Positions 36,341 through 46,103 of a stretch of DNA of 64,000 nucleotides are shown here, piece by piece (position 1 is the stretch's first letter; the number at the start of each line of letters is the position of its first letter). The DNA is from Clostridium brassicae (lineage in GTDB: Bacteria; Bacillota; Clostridia; Clostridiales; Clostridiaceae). The stretch lies in the NCBI RefSeq assembly GCF_026738875.1, contig NZ_JAPQFJ010000008.1, positions 1 through 64,000 on the forward strand. The letters are read 5' to 3'. Below the pieces are notes generated by a model that made no database searches, was not told the origin of the DNA, and was given only the letters and a program-made list of their open reading frames with translations. Position numbers and translations under genes: made by a program.

Positions 36341-36481
36341 TATAAAATAATTATTAATAACAATTTGTTCAATGATCCACTTTAGAAAGATAAAGTGTTT
36401 GTAAATTGTAGGAGAGATATTTAATATGAATAATTTTTGAGATAAAGCAAAAAATACATTGAGTAGAGTAGGGGTGAAATT

Positions 36482-36673
36482 ATGAGAATTTTAGATTTGT
36501 TTGGAAAATATTTCTTGGTTTTAATACTTATACAAGGATCTATACTAATTTTTTTAGATGCTCCAAGCTTTAAAAAAAGAGATTTAAATGGCTTATATAA
36601 CAGGGCTAGAGCTATAGGTATAGGGTGGATTGTAGTTGGAGTTGTGTTATTTGCAATCAAAATGGCTGTTTAA
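36482..36673 (+). CDS. Small two-helix membrane protein (CLC_0170-like)
   Basis: A 63-residue protein with two hydrophobic segments (about residues 10-24 and 45-62) joined by a basic loop KKRDLNGLYNRARAIG. SD aggggtgaaatt lies properly before ATG. It resembles a conserved clostridial small membrane protein family (CLC_0170 type) of unknown role. It lies before a germinant receptor operon but with its own 175-base gap, so a link to germination is only possible. Confidence 0.75.
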   Translation: MRILDLFGKYFLVLILIQGSILIFLDAPSFKKRDLNGLYNRARAIGIGWIVVGVVLFAIKMAV

Positions 36674-36848
36674 AATTTTACATATAACATATGACAATTT
36701 TAATACTATATTTTATTTATATAGAAAACAAGTAATTATAAGTGTATTTAAGCTTTTATAAGGTTAGAAAATTATTTATGATAACCAAATTAATTTGACT
36801 ATTAGAATAAATTTATAGTTTAAATAAGATAAAAGGGATGTGAATTAG

Positions 36849-38309
36849 TTGGATGAATTGATAAAGGAAGATATATCTCTTAATGTGGAAGATGATGTAA
36901 GATACATTAAGAATTTACTTAAAAATAATTCAGATGTAGTTTATAGAGAGTTTTATGTATATGAATGGAAAGCTGCATTTATATATATAGATGGTATGGC
37001 AGATAAGAATCTATTAAATAATTTCGTTTTGGAACCATTAATGGAAAAGAACTCCATAATAGAGACGGTTGAAGAAATAAAGGATAAGATTTTAGCGGTG
37101 TCAGATATAAGGGAAGTTAAAAAATTTCCAGAGGGTATAAATGCTATGTTGTCAGGAGATACCCTTATGTTAATTGAAGGGTTGGGGGCAGCTTATGTTA
37201 TAGCTACTAGATTTTGGCCAGCAAGAGGGGTTGGTGAGCCATCAGGAGAAACTGTTGTAAGAGGTGCAAGAGAAGGATTTACAGAGACTATACGATTTAA
37301 TACTGTTCTTATAAGAAGGAGAATAAGGGATACAGAACTTAAAGTAATTCCAAAATCAATGGGAAAAAGGTCAAAGACAGATACTGCAATAATGTATATA
37401 AATGACATTGTAAATCAAGAGGTACTTAATGAATTAAAGACTCGTCTAGAGAGAATAGAAATAGATGCGATATTAGATAGTGGATATATAGAACAAATGA
37501 TAGAGGATAATAAGCTATCTCCTTTCCCACAAATTCAAAGTACAGAAAGACCTGATGTTGTAGCTGCTGCATTATATGAAGGTAGAATTGCTATGCTTGT
37601 AGATAATTCTCCTTTTGCTATCATAGTACCTGCAACATTACCTAATTTACTTCAATCTCCAGATGATTATTATCAAAGATGGTTAAATTCGTCTGTTGTT
37701 AGATGTATAAGGTTTATTGCTATTTTTTTAGCTGTTTTACTTCCGGCATTATATGTTGCGGTAACATCTTTTCATACATCTATTATTCCTACTGAACTTG
37801 CGTATTCTATAGCGGGGTCAAGAGAAGGAGTACCTTTTCCTGCTTATGTAGAGGCATTGATTATGGATATTAGTCTAGCATTACTGTTAGAGGCTATTGT
37901 GCGCCTTCCTAAGCCTGTAGGGGCAACTATAGGAATTGTAGGTGGACTTATTATAGGGCAGGCTGCTGTGAGTGCTGGAATAGTAAGTCCTATTATGATT
38001 ATAATAGTTGGAATTACAGCTATTACAGAGTTTATTACACCTAACTATTCCTTATCGTTTGCATTGAGAATAGCAAGATTTATGGCGATTATCGCTTCGG
38101 CAATTATGGGACTCTATGGCATAATGATTGTAGTATTATTATTTCTAATACATCTAATTAGATTAAAAAGTTTTGGTATACCGTATTTAGCTCCTATTGT
38201 TAATCCTAATATTAAAGATTTTAAAGATATGTTTGTAAGATTACCATTTATGTTTTTTAAAGAAAGACCTAAATATATGAATACTAAAGATAAAATAAGA
38301 CAAAAGTAG
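36849..38309 (+). CDS. Spore germinant receptor subunit A (GerA/GerKA family)
   Basis: A 486-residue protein with a soluble N-terminal part of about 275 residues (YREFYVYEWKAAFIYIDGMADK, then GLGAAYVIATRFWPARGVGEPSGETVVRGAREGF) and a C-terminal membrane part with about five helices (AIFLAVLLPALYVAVTSFH onward). This is the A subunit of the nutrient-sensing receptor in the spore inner membrane. The TTG at 36849 is the start; an SD-like gggatgtg precedes it. Genes for B and C subunits follow directly. The germinant cannot be read from sequence. Confidence 0.92.
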   Translation: MDELIKEDISLNVEDDVRYIKNLLKNNSDVVYREFYVYEWKAAFIYIDGMADKNLLNNFVLEPLMEKNSIIETVEEIKDKILAVSDIREVKKFPEGINAMLSGDTLMLIEGLGAAYVIATRFWPARGVGEPSGETVVRGAREGFTETIRFNTVLIRRRIRDTELKVIPKSMGKRSKTDTAIMYINDIVNQEVLNELKTRLERIEIDAILDSGYIEQMIEDNKLSPFPQIQSTERPDVVAAALYEGRIAMLVDNSPFAIIVPATLPNLLQSPDDYYQRWLNSSVVRCIRFIAIFLAVLLPALYVAVTSFHTSIIPTELAYSIAGSREGVPFPAYVEALIMDISLALLLEAIVRLPKPVGATIGIVGGLIIGQAAVSAGIVSPIMIIIVGITAITEFITPNYSLSFALRIARFMAIIASAIMGLYGIMIVVLLFLIHLIRLKSFGIPYLAPIVNPNIKDFKDMFVRLPFMFFKERPKYMNTKDKIRQK

Positions 38310-38334
38310 GAATTAGGAAGGAGCCGAGTTTTAT

Positions 38335-39435
38335 ATGGACAATAGAAGAATTATAAGTAGTTATGATTTATTTGTTAGTATGGTAGTTACTGTTATAGGA
38401 ACATCTATTTTTTCATACCCTGGAGAATTAAGCAAAGTTATAGGCACAGATGGTTGGATTGTAATTTTAATTACTTCAATTTTTGTAGGAATCCTTCTTT
38501 ATCTATTAAATAAGGCTTTAAAAGCAAATAATTATAATAGATTATTAGATGTGCTGTATGATAATTTTGGAAACTTATTTGGAGCTATTATAGCACTTAT
38601 ATTTGTTTGTGCTGCAATTACATCAATTTCGCTTCAGATGAGAATATTTATTGAGGTTACAAAGATGTATCTTTTAGAAAAAACTCCAACAGAATTTATA
38701 TTAATATTAATGATATTAACGGGAACATTTTTAATAAGAGGAGAACTAGAAAGTATTATAAGATTCAATGAAATAGCATTTTGGCTTATGTTTATACCAC
38801 TTTTATTAGTGGTTCCATTTGTACTAAATGGAGGAAATTATACTAATATATTACCTGTATTTAACCATGAACCTTTGCAGTACTTAAAAGCTTGTAAAAC
38901 GGGATTGTTTGGATTTTTGGGGTTAGCAATAAGTTATATGTTGTTTCCTTATGTTAAGGATAAAAAAGATATATATAAGATTACTTTTAGAAGTTTAGCT
39001 TTTATTGTTGTATTTTATATAATTATAAACATGGCATCATTAATTATGTTTTCTAAGGAATATAATTCTGAGCAATTATGGTCCTCCATTTCCATGATTT
39101 CTGTAGTAGATATACCAGGCACATTTATTGAAAGATGGGAGGGGTTGGCTATGATATTTTGGATTATATTTTATTTTACTACGTTTATTAATCTGTATTA
39201 TTTTAGCAGTGAAATAATAAGAGATATTTTCCATTTAGAGGATGTTAAGATATCTTTAATGTTTATAATACCTCTCATTTATATAATTACTTTGTATCCT
39301 GAAAATGTAGCTGAAGTTTATATGATTCAGAAAAAAATTTTCCCATACATAGATATTTTTATAGTAGGAGTCATTCCGATATTCTTGCTGATTATGGCTC
39401 TTTTTAAGACAAGGAGAGTTAAAAATGAAGGCTAA
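38335..39435 (+). CDS. Spore germinant receptor subunit B (GerB/GerKB family)
   Basis: A 366-residue integral membrane protein with ten hydrophobic segments, related to amino acid permeases (endospore germination permease family). It begins with ISSYDLFVSMVVTVIGTSIFSYPGEL, a typical opening. The B subunit probably helps bind the germinant. SD aaggagccgag lies before ATG. Its last 11 bases overlap the start of the C subunit gene, which implies translational coupling. Confidence 0.92.
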   Translation: MDNRRIISSYDLFVSMVVTVIGTSIFSYPGELSKVIGTDGWIVILITSIFVGILLYLLNKALKANNYNRLLDVLYDNFGNLFGAIIALIFVCAAITSISLQMRIFIEVTKMYLLEKTPTEFILILMILTGTFLIRGELESIIRFNEIAFWLMFIPLLLVVPFVLNGGNYTNILPVFNHEPLQYLKACKTGLFGFLGLAISYMLFPYVKDKKDIYKITFRSLAFIVVFYIIINMASLIMFSKEYNSEQLWSSISMISVVDIPGTFIERWEGLAMIFWIIFYFTTFINLYYFSSEIIRDIFHLEDVKISLMFIIPLIYIITLYPENVAEVYMIQKKIFPYIDIFIVGVIPIFLLIMALFKTRRVKNEG

Positions 39436-40618
39436 TAAGAAAATAATACTTTTACTATTAATATGTTGTTTAATATGTTGTTTAATGAGTGGGTGTTGGG
39501 ATAAGGTTGAAATAGACAGAAAAAGTTTTATATCTACTATTGCGATAGATACTGGAAAAGATATTGATAAAGAAAAGGAATTTAAAAAAATTAAGCCTAA
39601 TGAGCAAATTCAGGAAGAAGAATTAAAAAAATTAAGTATAACTTATGGATTCCCGGATATAAGTGAGCTCGGACCAGGCAAAGGAGGAACGGCTAAAGAG
39701 GAGTTTGTGACTGTAGGTGCTTATTCTATGGATGATGCATTAGAAGAAATGACTGCAAGAACAAGCAGGAGTATACACTTTGGACATACAAAACTTCTAA
39801 TACTAAGTGAAGAATTATTGTATTATCCAGAAACATTTAAGGAAGTACTTGATTATTTGGAAAGAAAACCATCTATCAACAAAACAATGAAGGTGATAGT
39901 GTCAAAAGGGAAAGCTGAGCATTATGTGAAATATAAGCCTATAATGGAGAAAAATATAGAAACCTATATAACAGGACTCATGGAAAATAGCAATAGAAAT
40001 GCCAGTATTCTTCCAATTACTTTGAATGAATTGTTAAGTTTACTTCATCAAAATGGAAATGCTATAATACCAAGCATTTATTATAATAAAGCTAAAAATG
40101 AAGTGAATCTATCTGGAGTAGCGATGATAAAAAAATTCAAGTTAGATGGATATTTGAATGAAATAGAAACTGCTGGATTAGAATTATTGAGAGGAAAACT
40201 AAAAGGGGGAAAATATACTATAGTTAGAGAGGGGCATCCAGTGGATTTTGAAATAAGTGATATTAATAGAAAAATAGCATTAGTGGATAAGGATGTGAAA
40301 AAATTAAAGTTTAAAGTTAATCTAAAATTAGAGGGGTCACTAGAAGGGTACACGATACAAGAGGAAGTGTTTTCGGATAGCAAAATAAAGGAAATGGAAA
40401 AAAATTTCAATGATTCTATTGAAAAACAATGTGAAAAAGTAGCTAGGATAACTCAAGAAAAATTTTCTATCGATCCGATAGGCTTTAGGGAATATATTGA
40501 GAAGTTCCATCCCTATTTATATAAAGAAGTAAAAGATAAATGGGATGAAGTATATAAAAATGCTAACATAGATGTAGAGGTAGATACTAAAATAAGAAGA
40601 ATCGGAATCACTAAATAA
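39425..40618 (+). CDS. Spore germinant receptor subunit C lipoprotein (GerC/GerKC family)
   Basis: A 397-residue lipoprotein with signal and lipobox LMSGC (Cys at about residue 25) followed by WDKVEIDRKSFISTIAIDTG, as in GerC subunits (GCWDxxEI). It is anchored to the outer face of the spore inner membrane. The central TARTSRSIHFGHTKLLILSEELL segment is a family hallmark. The gene overlaps the B gene and is followed by a terminator, completing an A-B-C operon. Confidence 0.92.
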   Translation: MKANKKIILLLLICCLICCLMSGCWDKVEIDRKSFISTIAIDTGKDIDKEKEFKKIKPNEQIQEEELKKLSITYGFPDISELGPGKGGTAKEEFVTVGAYSMDDALEEMTARTSRSIHFGHTKLLILSEELLYYPETFKEVLDYLERKPSINKTMKVIVSKGKAEHYVKYKPIMEKNIETYITGLMENSNRNASILPITLNELLSLLHQNGNAIIPSIYYNKAKNEVNLSGVAMIKKFKLDGYLNEIETAGLELLRGKLKGGKYTIVREGHPVDFEISDINRKIALVDKDVKKLKFKVNLKLEGSLEGYTIQEEVFSDSKIKEMEKNFNDSIEKQCEKVARITQEKFSIDPIGFREYIEKFHPYLYKEVKDKWDEVYKNANIDVEVDTKIRRIGITK

Positions 40619-40665
40619 AAAGAGCCTATTAATTGGTTTATCCCAATTAATAGGCTCTTTTTTAT
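40617..40665. terminator. Bidirectional terminator
   Basis: A stem of 19 bp (GAGCCTATTAATTGG / CCAATTAATAGGCTC with outer A-T pairs) with T-run on both strands. It lies between the germination operon and the convergent symporter. Confidence 0.92.
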
Positions 40666-40679
40666 TTAATTATTTAGAA

Positions 40680-41852
40680 TTAACTTACTTTACCTGCTTT
40701 TTTGTTCCATTTTTTTTGTATTGCATCAACTACCATAGCAACTGCTTGGTCGCCAGATACGTTACAAGCTGTTCCGAAACTATCTTGAGCTATATATAAT
40801 GCTATCATTAATCCAAGGAATGCTTCATTAAATCCTAATATTGATTTAAGTATTCCAAGAGCTGCCATTACTGCTCCTCCAGGTACTCCAGGAGCGGCAA
40901 CCATAGTTACACCTAGCATAGCTATAAATCCAGCCATTGCACTCATATCTATAGGCATACCATTTAATAACATAACAGCCATTGCACAAGTTGTTAAAGT
41001 TATTGTACTTCCAGATAAGTGAACAGTTGCGCATAACGGAATAACGAAATCTCTTACACCTTTTGTAGTTCCGATTTCTTCTGCACATTGTAAGTTAACT
41101 GGTATAGTTGCAGCAGAAGATTGTGTTCCTAAAGCTGTAAGATAGCCTTTAATTTGAATTTTTAAAGATCTTAAAGGATTTTTACCTGATATAGATCCTC
41201 CTACTGTAAATTGGATAAGCATGATTATCCAATGCATAGCAATAATTATTATGAAAACTTTCCAGAATACTGAAATAACATTTCTTACTTCACCAGTATA
41301 AGCTAAGTTAGCAAAAATACCTAGTATGTGAAGTGGAAGTAGTGGAATAACAACATTTTCAATAAGCTTTGTTATTATTTGTTGAAATCCTGTAGCCATA
41401 TCTTTAAGTGTCTTATTTTGTATCTTAGCTATACCTAATCCTAAAACAAAAGCAAATATAAGTGCAGACATAACATCCATTATTGGTGGCATCTTAACCT
41501 CGAAGAAAGGCTTTAAAGCTTTTCTAGCTTCTTCTACTTTTCCAGCATGAGAAACTATAGATGGTAGTAATGCTCTTCCAACAAATAAAGCTGAAAAACC
41601 TGAAATTAATGTGAAGCAGTAAGCTAAACCTACAGTAACTCCTAGTAATTTACCAGCACCTTCTCCTAGTTCGGCAATACCAGCAACTATAAATCCTAAG
41701 ATTAATAGAGGTATTACGAAGCCAAGGAATTCTCCGAATATGGAGCTAAAAGTCCTAAAGATACGTATAAAAGGTACAGGAGTATAGCTACCGATAAGAG
41801 TACCCAAAATGATAGCTAATATGATCTTGGGAATTAAACCTAATTTTTTCAT
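40680..41852 (-). CDS. Sodium/dicarboxylate or amino acid symporter (DAACS family)
   Basis: A 390-residue membrane transporter of the GltP/SstT-type dicarboxylate/amino acid:cation family. Landmarks: FGEFLGFVIPLLILGFIVAGIAEL, LGTQSSAATIPVNLQCAEEIG (serine-rich hairpin), VIPLCATVHLSGSTITLT and a C-terminal SFGTACNVSGDQAVAM that substitutes for the usual NxxGD cation/substrate site. It imports amino acids such as serine/threonine or dicarboxylates. The threonine ammonia-lyase divergent from it makes Thr or Ser uptake attractive, but this is inference. SD ggaggaatatt precedes ATG. Confidence 0.88.
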   Translation of the reverse strand: MKKLGLIPKIILAIILGTLIGSYTPVPFIRIFRTFSSIFGEFLGFVIPLLILGFIVAGIAELGEGAGKLLGVTVGLAYCFTLISGFSALFVGRALLPSIVSHAGKVEEARKALKPFFEVKMPPIMDVMSALIFAFVLGLGIAKIQNKTLKDMATGFQQIITKLIENVVIPLLPLHILGIFANLAYTGEVRNVISVFWKVFIIIIAMHWIIMLIQFTVGGSISGKNPLRSLKIQIKGYLTALGTQSSAATIPVNLQCAEEIGTTKGVRDFVIPLCATVHLSGSTITLTTCAMAVMLLNGMPIDMSAMAGFIAMLGVTMVAAPGVPGGAVMAALGILKSILGFNEAFLGLMIALYIAQDSFGTACNVSGDQAVAMVVDAIQKKWNKKAGKVS

Positions 41853-42497
41853 TAATATTCCTCCTTCTATAATAAAAGTATAATAAAAATATAATAAAAA
41901 TTAATAAAAAGTATTAATTTTTAAAAACTAGATTATAGTGTCAAGCTTTATTATTTTATGAATATGGGCAATATATATGTATAAAGAATTAATATGAATG
42001 TAAAATATAAAAAAGTTGCAATTTTCCTATAAAATTGAACCAATTTTGTAACCGTTCACAAAAGTAGAATAAAATTAACAAATTGTTAATCAATGTTCCA
42101 TAAAAAGTATAGCATATGAATAGGTGGAATGCAATTAGCTTATTAAAAAAAAGTGAATTTTTTAAAAATGTTTTTGTATCAAATACACATGTACTTTTGA
42201 AACGACTATTAACAAAAACGACACACAATGATACATGTGATGTATGCCCTGTAAAAACAGATGATTGCTAGCGAAAAAATGTTGAAATTTATACTTTTTT
42301 TTCAAGAAATAGTAGTGACAATTTTGAAATTTGTCTTATAATAAAGATAAAAGAGTTGTTTCTTGAAGATTATAAAAAGTCGAATAATTTGAGTTGATAA
42401 ATTTACCTAAAATTCAATTATCACTTAATTGAAGGTAAACTTTGAAATGATTATTAAAAAGAATAAAAAAATGCAATTGATAGAGGGAGGAAGAAAA
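41853..42497. other. Divergent intergenic region, symporter and threonine ammonia-lyase
   Basis: This 645-base gap has no convincing gene. Near the symporter it holds a run of TAATAAAA-type short repeats. A perfect palindrome TTAACAAATTGTTAA lies at 42075-42089 and a split inverted repeat GACAA-N9-TTGTC at 42317-42335, just upstream of TATAAT at 42337-42342. Such sites may bind regulators of the two divergent genes. Confidence 0.5.
42315..42342 (+). promoter_or_regulatory. Probable promoter of threonine ammonia-lyase gene
   Basis: GTGACA (42315-42320) and perfect TATAAT (42337-42342) are 16 bases apart. The inverted repeat GACAA-N9-TTGTC covers the spacer, a plausible operator. Confidence 0.5.
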
Positions 42498-43715
42498 ATG
42501 AGTCTTGATTTAAACAAAGTTAAAAAGGCACAAGAAAATATTAAGGGAGTAGCTAGAAGAACACCATTATTTTATTCAAGTACTTTTTCAAAACAAAGTG
42601 GATATGAAATTTATTTAAAATGTGAAAATAAACAAAAAACAGGTGCTTTCAAAATAAGAGGTGCTTACAATAAAATAGCAAACTTGACACAAGAAGAAAA
42701 AGAAAGAGGAGTAATCGCATCATCAGCTGGAAATCACGCTCAAGGAGTTGCTTATGCAGCTACTGCTTTTGGTATAAAATCTACAATAGTTATGCCAGCT
42801 ACCGCACCTATGTCCAAAGTTAATGCAACAAAAGGATATGGAGCAGAAGTAGTTCAATTTGGAGAAGTTTATGATGAATGTTATACTAAGGCTGTAGAAA
42901 TTCAAAAAGAAACAGGAGCAACTTTTGTACATCCATTCAATGATGAAGATGTAATGGCTGGTCAAGGAACTATAGCTCTCGAAATTTTAGAAGATATACC
43001 AGATATGGATGCTATACTTGTTCCTATAGGTGGAGGTGGATTAATAGCTGGAATAGCTGTAGCTGCAAAGTCAATTAATCCTAATATAAAAGTAATAGGA
43101 GTTCAAGCAGAAATCATAGCTTCAACAAAAGCATCTTTAAAAGCAGGTAAAGTTGTAACAGTAGATGGAGTTAAATCTTTAGCGGATGGAATATCTGTAA
43201 AAACACCAGGAGATATTAGCTTTAAATATATTCAACAGTATGTTGATGAAGTTGTAACCGTTTCAGAAGATGAGATATCATATGCTGAATTTAAGCTTAT
43301 GGAAACAAGCAAATTAATTGCTGAAGGAGCTGGTGCTACACCATTAGCAGCTGTTTTAGCAGATAAAATAAAGGTTGATGGTAAAAAAGTAGCAGTATTA
43401 ATAAGTGGTGGAAATATAGATATAGCAATGGTTTCTAAGATAATCAATAGAGAATTAATAATGCAAAAGAGAAGAATAGGTTTTAATGTAGAGTTACAAG
43501 ATAAAGTGGGAGAATTAGGCAAATTAATCACTAAAATAAGTGTTTTAGGTGCAAATATTGTAAAAGTAAGACAAGAGCAAAACTGGGATGAAAAAGGACT
43601 TGAATTTGCAAATGTAAATTTTGAGATCGAATCTCAATCAAAAGAACATTCAAGAGAAATAATTAAAACATTAAAGGAAAGTGGATATAGTATAGAAGGA
43701 ATAAAATTATTCTAG
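42498..43715 (+). CDS. ilvA: Threonine ammonia-lyase with ACT domain
   Basis: A 405-residue PLP enzyme converting threonine to 2-oxobutyrate and ammonia. The PLP Lys is in KQKTGAFKIRGAYNK, the substrate loop is SSAGNHAQGVA, and the phosphate loop is PIGGGGLIAG. A single ACT-type regulatory domain (GFNVELQDKVGELGKLITKISVLGANIVKV) occupies the last 75 residues, as in the shorter IlvA/TdcB-like forms. ATG at 42498 has a strong SD (gagggaggaagaaaa); the frame extends 23 codons upstream without SD. Divergent from a symporter, so a fermentative threonine route is possible as well as isoleucine synthesis. Confidence 0.92.
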   Translation: MSLDLNKVKKAQENIKGVARRTPLFYSSTFSKQSGYEIYLKCENKQKTGAFKIRGAYNKIANLTQEEKERGVIASSAGNHAQGVAYAATAFGIKSTIVMPATAPMSKVNATKGYGAEVVQFGEVYDECYTKAVEIQKETGATFVHPFNDEDVMAGQGTIALEILEDIPDMDAILVPIGGGGLIAGIAVAAKSINPNIKVIGVQAEIIASTKASLKAGKVVTVDGVKSLADGISVKTPGDISFKYIQQYVDEVVTVSEDEISYAEFKLMETSKLIAEGAGATPLAAVLADKIKVDGKKVAVLISGGNIDIAMVSKIINRELIMQKRRIGFNVELQDKVGELGKLITKISVLGANIVKVRQEQNWDEKGLEFANVNFEIESQSKEHSREIIKTLKESGYSIEGIKLF

Positions 43716-43756
43716 ATAAAATTGCGATTTGGGGAATAATTAATTCAGTTTAATAT

Positions 43757-43815
43757 AGGCTACTATTATATATTAAGTATAACAAATATATAATAGTAGT
43801 CTTATTGTTTTTCTA
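43757..43815 (+). terminator. Terminator of ilvA
   Basis: A long stem AGGCTACTATTATATATT paired with AATATATAATAGTAGTCTT (one G-T pair), followed by a T-rich tail. Confidence 0.85.
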
Positions 43816-43923
43816 TTTTTAATAATATTTTTACATGCTACGTAATGATGTTTATATCAATTGGATAGTTATGTTTTATGTAGATTAAAGTATAACTTTA
43901 AAATTATAAAAAATGAGATGTAA

Positions 43924-43952
43924 GTATAAAATTCAAAATAATGGCAAATATA
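43924..43952 (+). promoter_or_regulatory. Probable sigma-F promoter of spoIIR
   Basis: GTATA (43924-43928) and GGCAAATATA (43943-43952) are 14 bases apart, close to the sigma-F pattern. spoIIR is a known sigma-F gene in B. subtilis. Expected start is about 40 bases before the TTG. Confidence 0.55.
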
Positions 43953-43997
43953 TTTATTGAGGGTTGTTTAAATCTTATATAACAGGAGGACAAGCAT

Positions 43998-44645
43998 TTG
44001 AAAAATAAATTTATTGCCATTATTTTATTCTCTATATTATTATGTGTAGGTATTTTGTGTGGTATGGGTATTGATAAGAATAATATTAGCCAAAAAGAAA
44101 TCTCTAAAAAGCTTATAAGATTTCATGTTTTAGCAAATAGTGATAGTACAGAAGACCAAGCGTTAAAGTTAAAGGTAAGAGATGAGGTTTTGGATTACAT
44201 ATATCCTAAACTTAAGAACTCTAAAAATATAGAAGAATCTAGAGGTATAATACAGCAAGAAGATAAAGAAATAAAAAAAATCGCTGAAAGGGTTATAAAA
44301 GAAAAAGGATATAACTACAATATATCAACTATGCTATCTCATGAGAATTTTCCTGTTAAAAGCTATGGTAACATAACTTTACCTCAAGGAAACTATGAAG
44401 CGTATAGAATAATTATAGGTAAGGGGGAGGGACATAATTGGTGGTGCGTGATGTTTCCGCCATTGTGTTTCACTGATATAACAAAAGGGGAAGTGGCATA
44501 CACAGAAACTGAAAGAGATATGAAACAAGTTTTAACTCCTGAGGAATATAAATTTGTGAATAATACCAATAAAGACAAAAATAATTTAGTAGTAAAGTTT
44601 AAAGTGGTTGAAGTGTTGAAAAATATATGTAAAAAGTCTAAGTAA
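43998..44645 (+). CDS. spoIIR: Stage II sporulation protein R
   Basis: A 215-residue secreted signalling protein made in the forespore that triggers SpoIIGA to process pro-sigma-E in the mother cell. N-terminal signal helix (residues 5-24), then LIRFHVLANSDSTEDQALKLKVRDEVL, NITLPQGNYEAYRIIIGKGEGHNWWCVMFPPLCF, all SpoIIR hallmarks. Start is TTG at 43998 after the SD aggaggacaagca. A terminator overlaps its stop codon. Confidence 0.95.
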   Translation: MKNKFIAIILFSILLCVGILCGMGIDKNNISQKEISKKLIRFHVLANSDSTEDQALKLKVRDEVLDYIYPKLKNSKNIEESRGIIQQEDKEIKKIAERVIKEKGYNYNISTMLSHENFPVKSYGNITLPQGNYEAYRIIIGKGEGHNWWCVMFPPLCFTDITKGEVAYTETERDMKQVLTPEEYKFVNNTNKDKNNLVVKFKVVEVLKNICKKSK

Positions 44646-44674
44646 AATTATTTTACTTGGATTTTTTTTGTATA
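44639..44674 (+). terminator. Terminator overlapping the spoIIR stop
   Basis: AAGTAAAA (containing the stop TAA) pairs with TTTTACTT, followed by GGA and a run of eight T. Confidence 0.85.
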
Positions 44675-44741
44675 ACAAGAATTAATGTAACGAATACTAG
44701 TAATACTATAGTACAAATGAAAGGTGGATAGGAGTATGAAA

Positions 44742-46103
44742 ATGACTAAAAAAAGAGTTGTTTATACAATTAGTGTAGTACTTATTGTAGTATTTTCAAC
44801 TACTTTTGCTATTTTAATGACGCTCGAAAGAATGGATTATAGAAATTATTTACAGGGAGAATACAGCAAAAATATGTATCAATTGATTGATTCTGTAAGA
44901 AATATAAAAGTGGATTTAGGTAAATCTGCAATAGTAGGATCTAGAGAACAAAGTATAGTTATTTTTGGAGATATTTTTAGATATTCGGATATAGCAAATG
45001 ATAAAATACATTCTTTACCAATATCTCAAGAATATATTGAGGGTACTAGTAAGTTCTTATCCCAGGTAGGTGATTTTGCTTATTCCCTTGCGAAAGTATC
45101 ATCTCAGGGAAAAGAGTTAAATGATGATGATTACAAAAGTATGGAGGAGTTAAAGAATCAAGCAGATTATTTATTAGTGCAGTTGAATACTGTACAAAGT
45201 CAGATAAATGAAGGAAAGGTAAAATGGGGGGAAGTAAGGAAAAAAGCTGCTAAAGCATTAAAGGATAATGAAGGTAAGCTTGTGTCAGATAAATTTAAGG
45301 AGATACAGAAGCAAGTTGTTCAATATCCAGCTCTTATATATGATGGACCGTTTTCTGATAATATTTTAGAAATAAAACCTAAAATAATTTCTCAAGAAAA
45401 AATTACAGAAGCGGAAGCTATAGAAGTTGTGAAAAAAACTATAGGAAAGGATAAGATATCAAATATATTGAAAAAACAGACAGAGGGAAAAACTAAAATA
45501 CCATCTTATAGTTTTGGGGTTACAGTAAAAGGGACAGAAAAAGGAGAAGAAATCGCTGTAGAAGTAAGCAAAAATGGTGGTAAGATTGTATATCTTTTAG
45601 ATAATAGAAGTGTTGGAGAAACTAAAATAAATTTAAAGCAAGCTATTGACGTAGGAAGTAAATATTTAAGTAATATTGGATATAAGAATATGCAATCTAC
45701 ATATGCATTAAAAAGTGAGAATATAGCTGTTATAAGTTATGCGTATAATCAAGATAAGGTTATTGTATATCCAGATCAAATAAAGTTGAAAATTTCGTTA
45801 GAAGATGGAAGTATAGTTGGTATAGAATCTGAAAAGTATCTTATTTCTCATATCGAAAATAGACAAATTCAGAAGCCAAGAATAACTCAAGAACAAGCAA
45901 GACAAAGAGTTGGAAAAAATTTAAATATAACTTCTATGAATCTTGCATTGATACCAACAGAAACTAATAAAGAAGTTCTTTGTTATGAGTTTATTGGAAA
46001 CTATAAAGATGATAGTTTTATAGTTTATATTAATGCAGACACAGGTTTTGAGCAGAGAATACTTCAAATAATCAATACGCCAAATGGAGCACTTACAATG
46101 TAA
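44742..46103 (+). CDS. ypeB: Germination protein YpeB
   Basis: A 453-residue spore protein with one N-terminal membrane helix (about residues 7-28) and a long helical outside part, then PepSY/YpeB-type repeats (ITEAEAIEVVKKTIGKDKI and INLKQAIDVGSKYLSNIGYKNM). YpeB protects and localises the cortex-lytic enzyme SleB in other spore formers. ATG at 44742 is chosen from AGGAG 7 bases upstream; two earlier starts overlap the SD. No sleB is next to it: spoIIR lies upstream, a structured repeat follows and touches the stop codon. Confidence 0.9.
   Translation: MTKKRVVYTISVVLIVVFSTTFAILMTLERMDYRNYLQGEYSKNMYQLIDSVRNIKVDLGKSAIVGSREQSIVIFGDIFRYSDIANDKIHSLPISQEYIEGTSKFLSQVGDFAYSLAKVSSQGKELNDDDYKSMEELKNQADYLLVQLNTVQSQINEGKVKWGEVRKKAAKALKDNEGKLVSDKFKEIQKQVVQYPALIYDGPFSDNILEIKPKIISQEKITEAEAIEVVKKTIGKDKISNILKKQTEGKTKIPSYSFGVTVKGTEKGEEIAVEVSKNGGKIVYLLDNRSVGETKINLKQAIDVGSKYLSNIGYKNMQSTYALKSENIAVISYAYNQDKVIVYPDQIKLKISLEDGSIVGIESEKYLISHIENRQIQKPRITQEQARQRVGKNLNITSMNLALIPTETNKEVLCYEFIGNYKDDSFIVYINADTGFEQRILQIINTPNGALTM

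Noticed and set aside
42429-42497. Longer N-terminus for threonine ammonia-lyase
   Set aside because: The strong SD is just before the ATG at 42498, and the extension is Lys-rich without family similarity.
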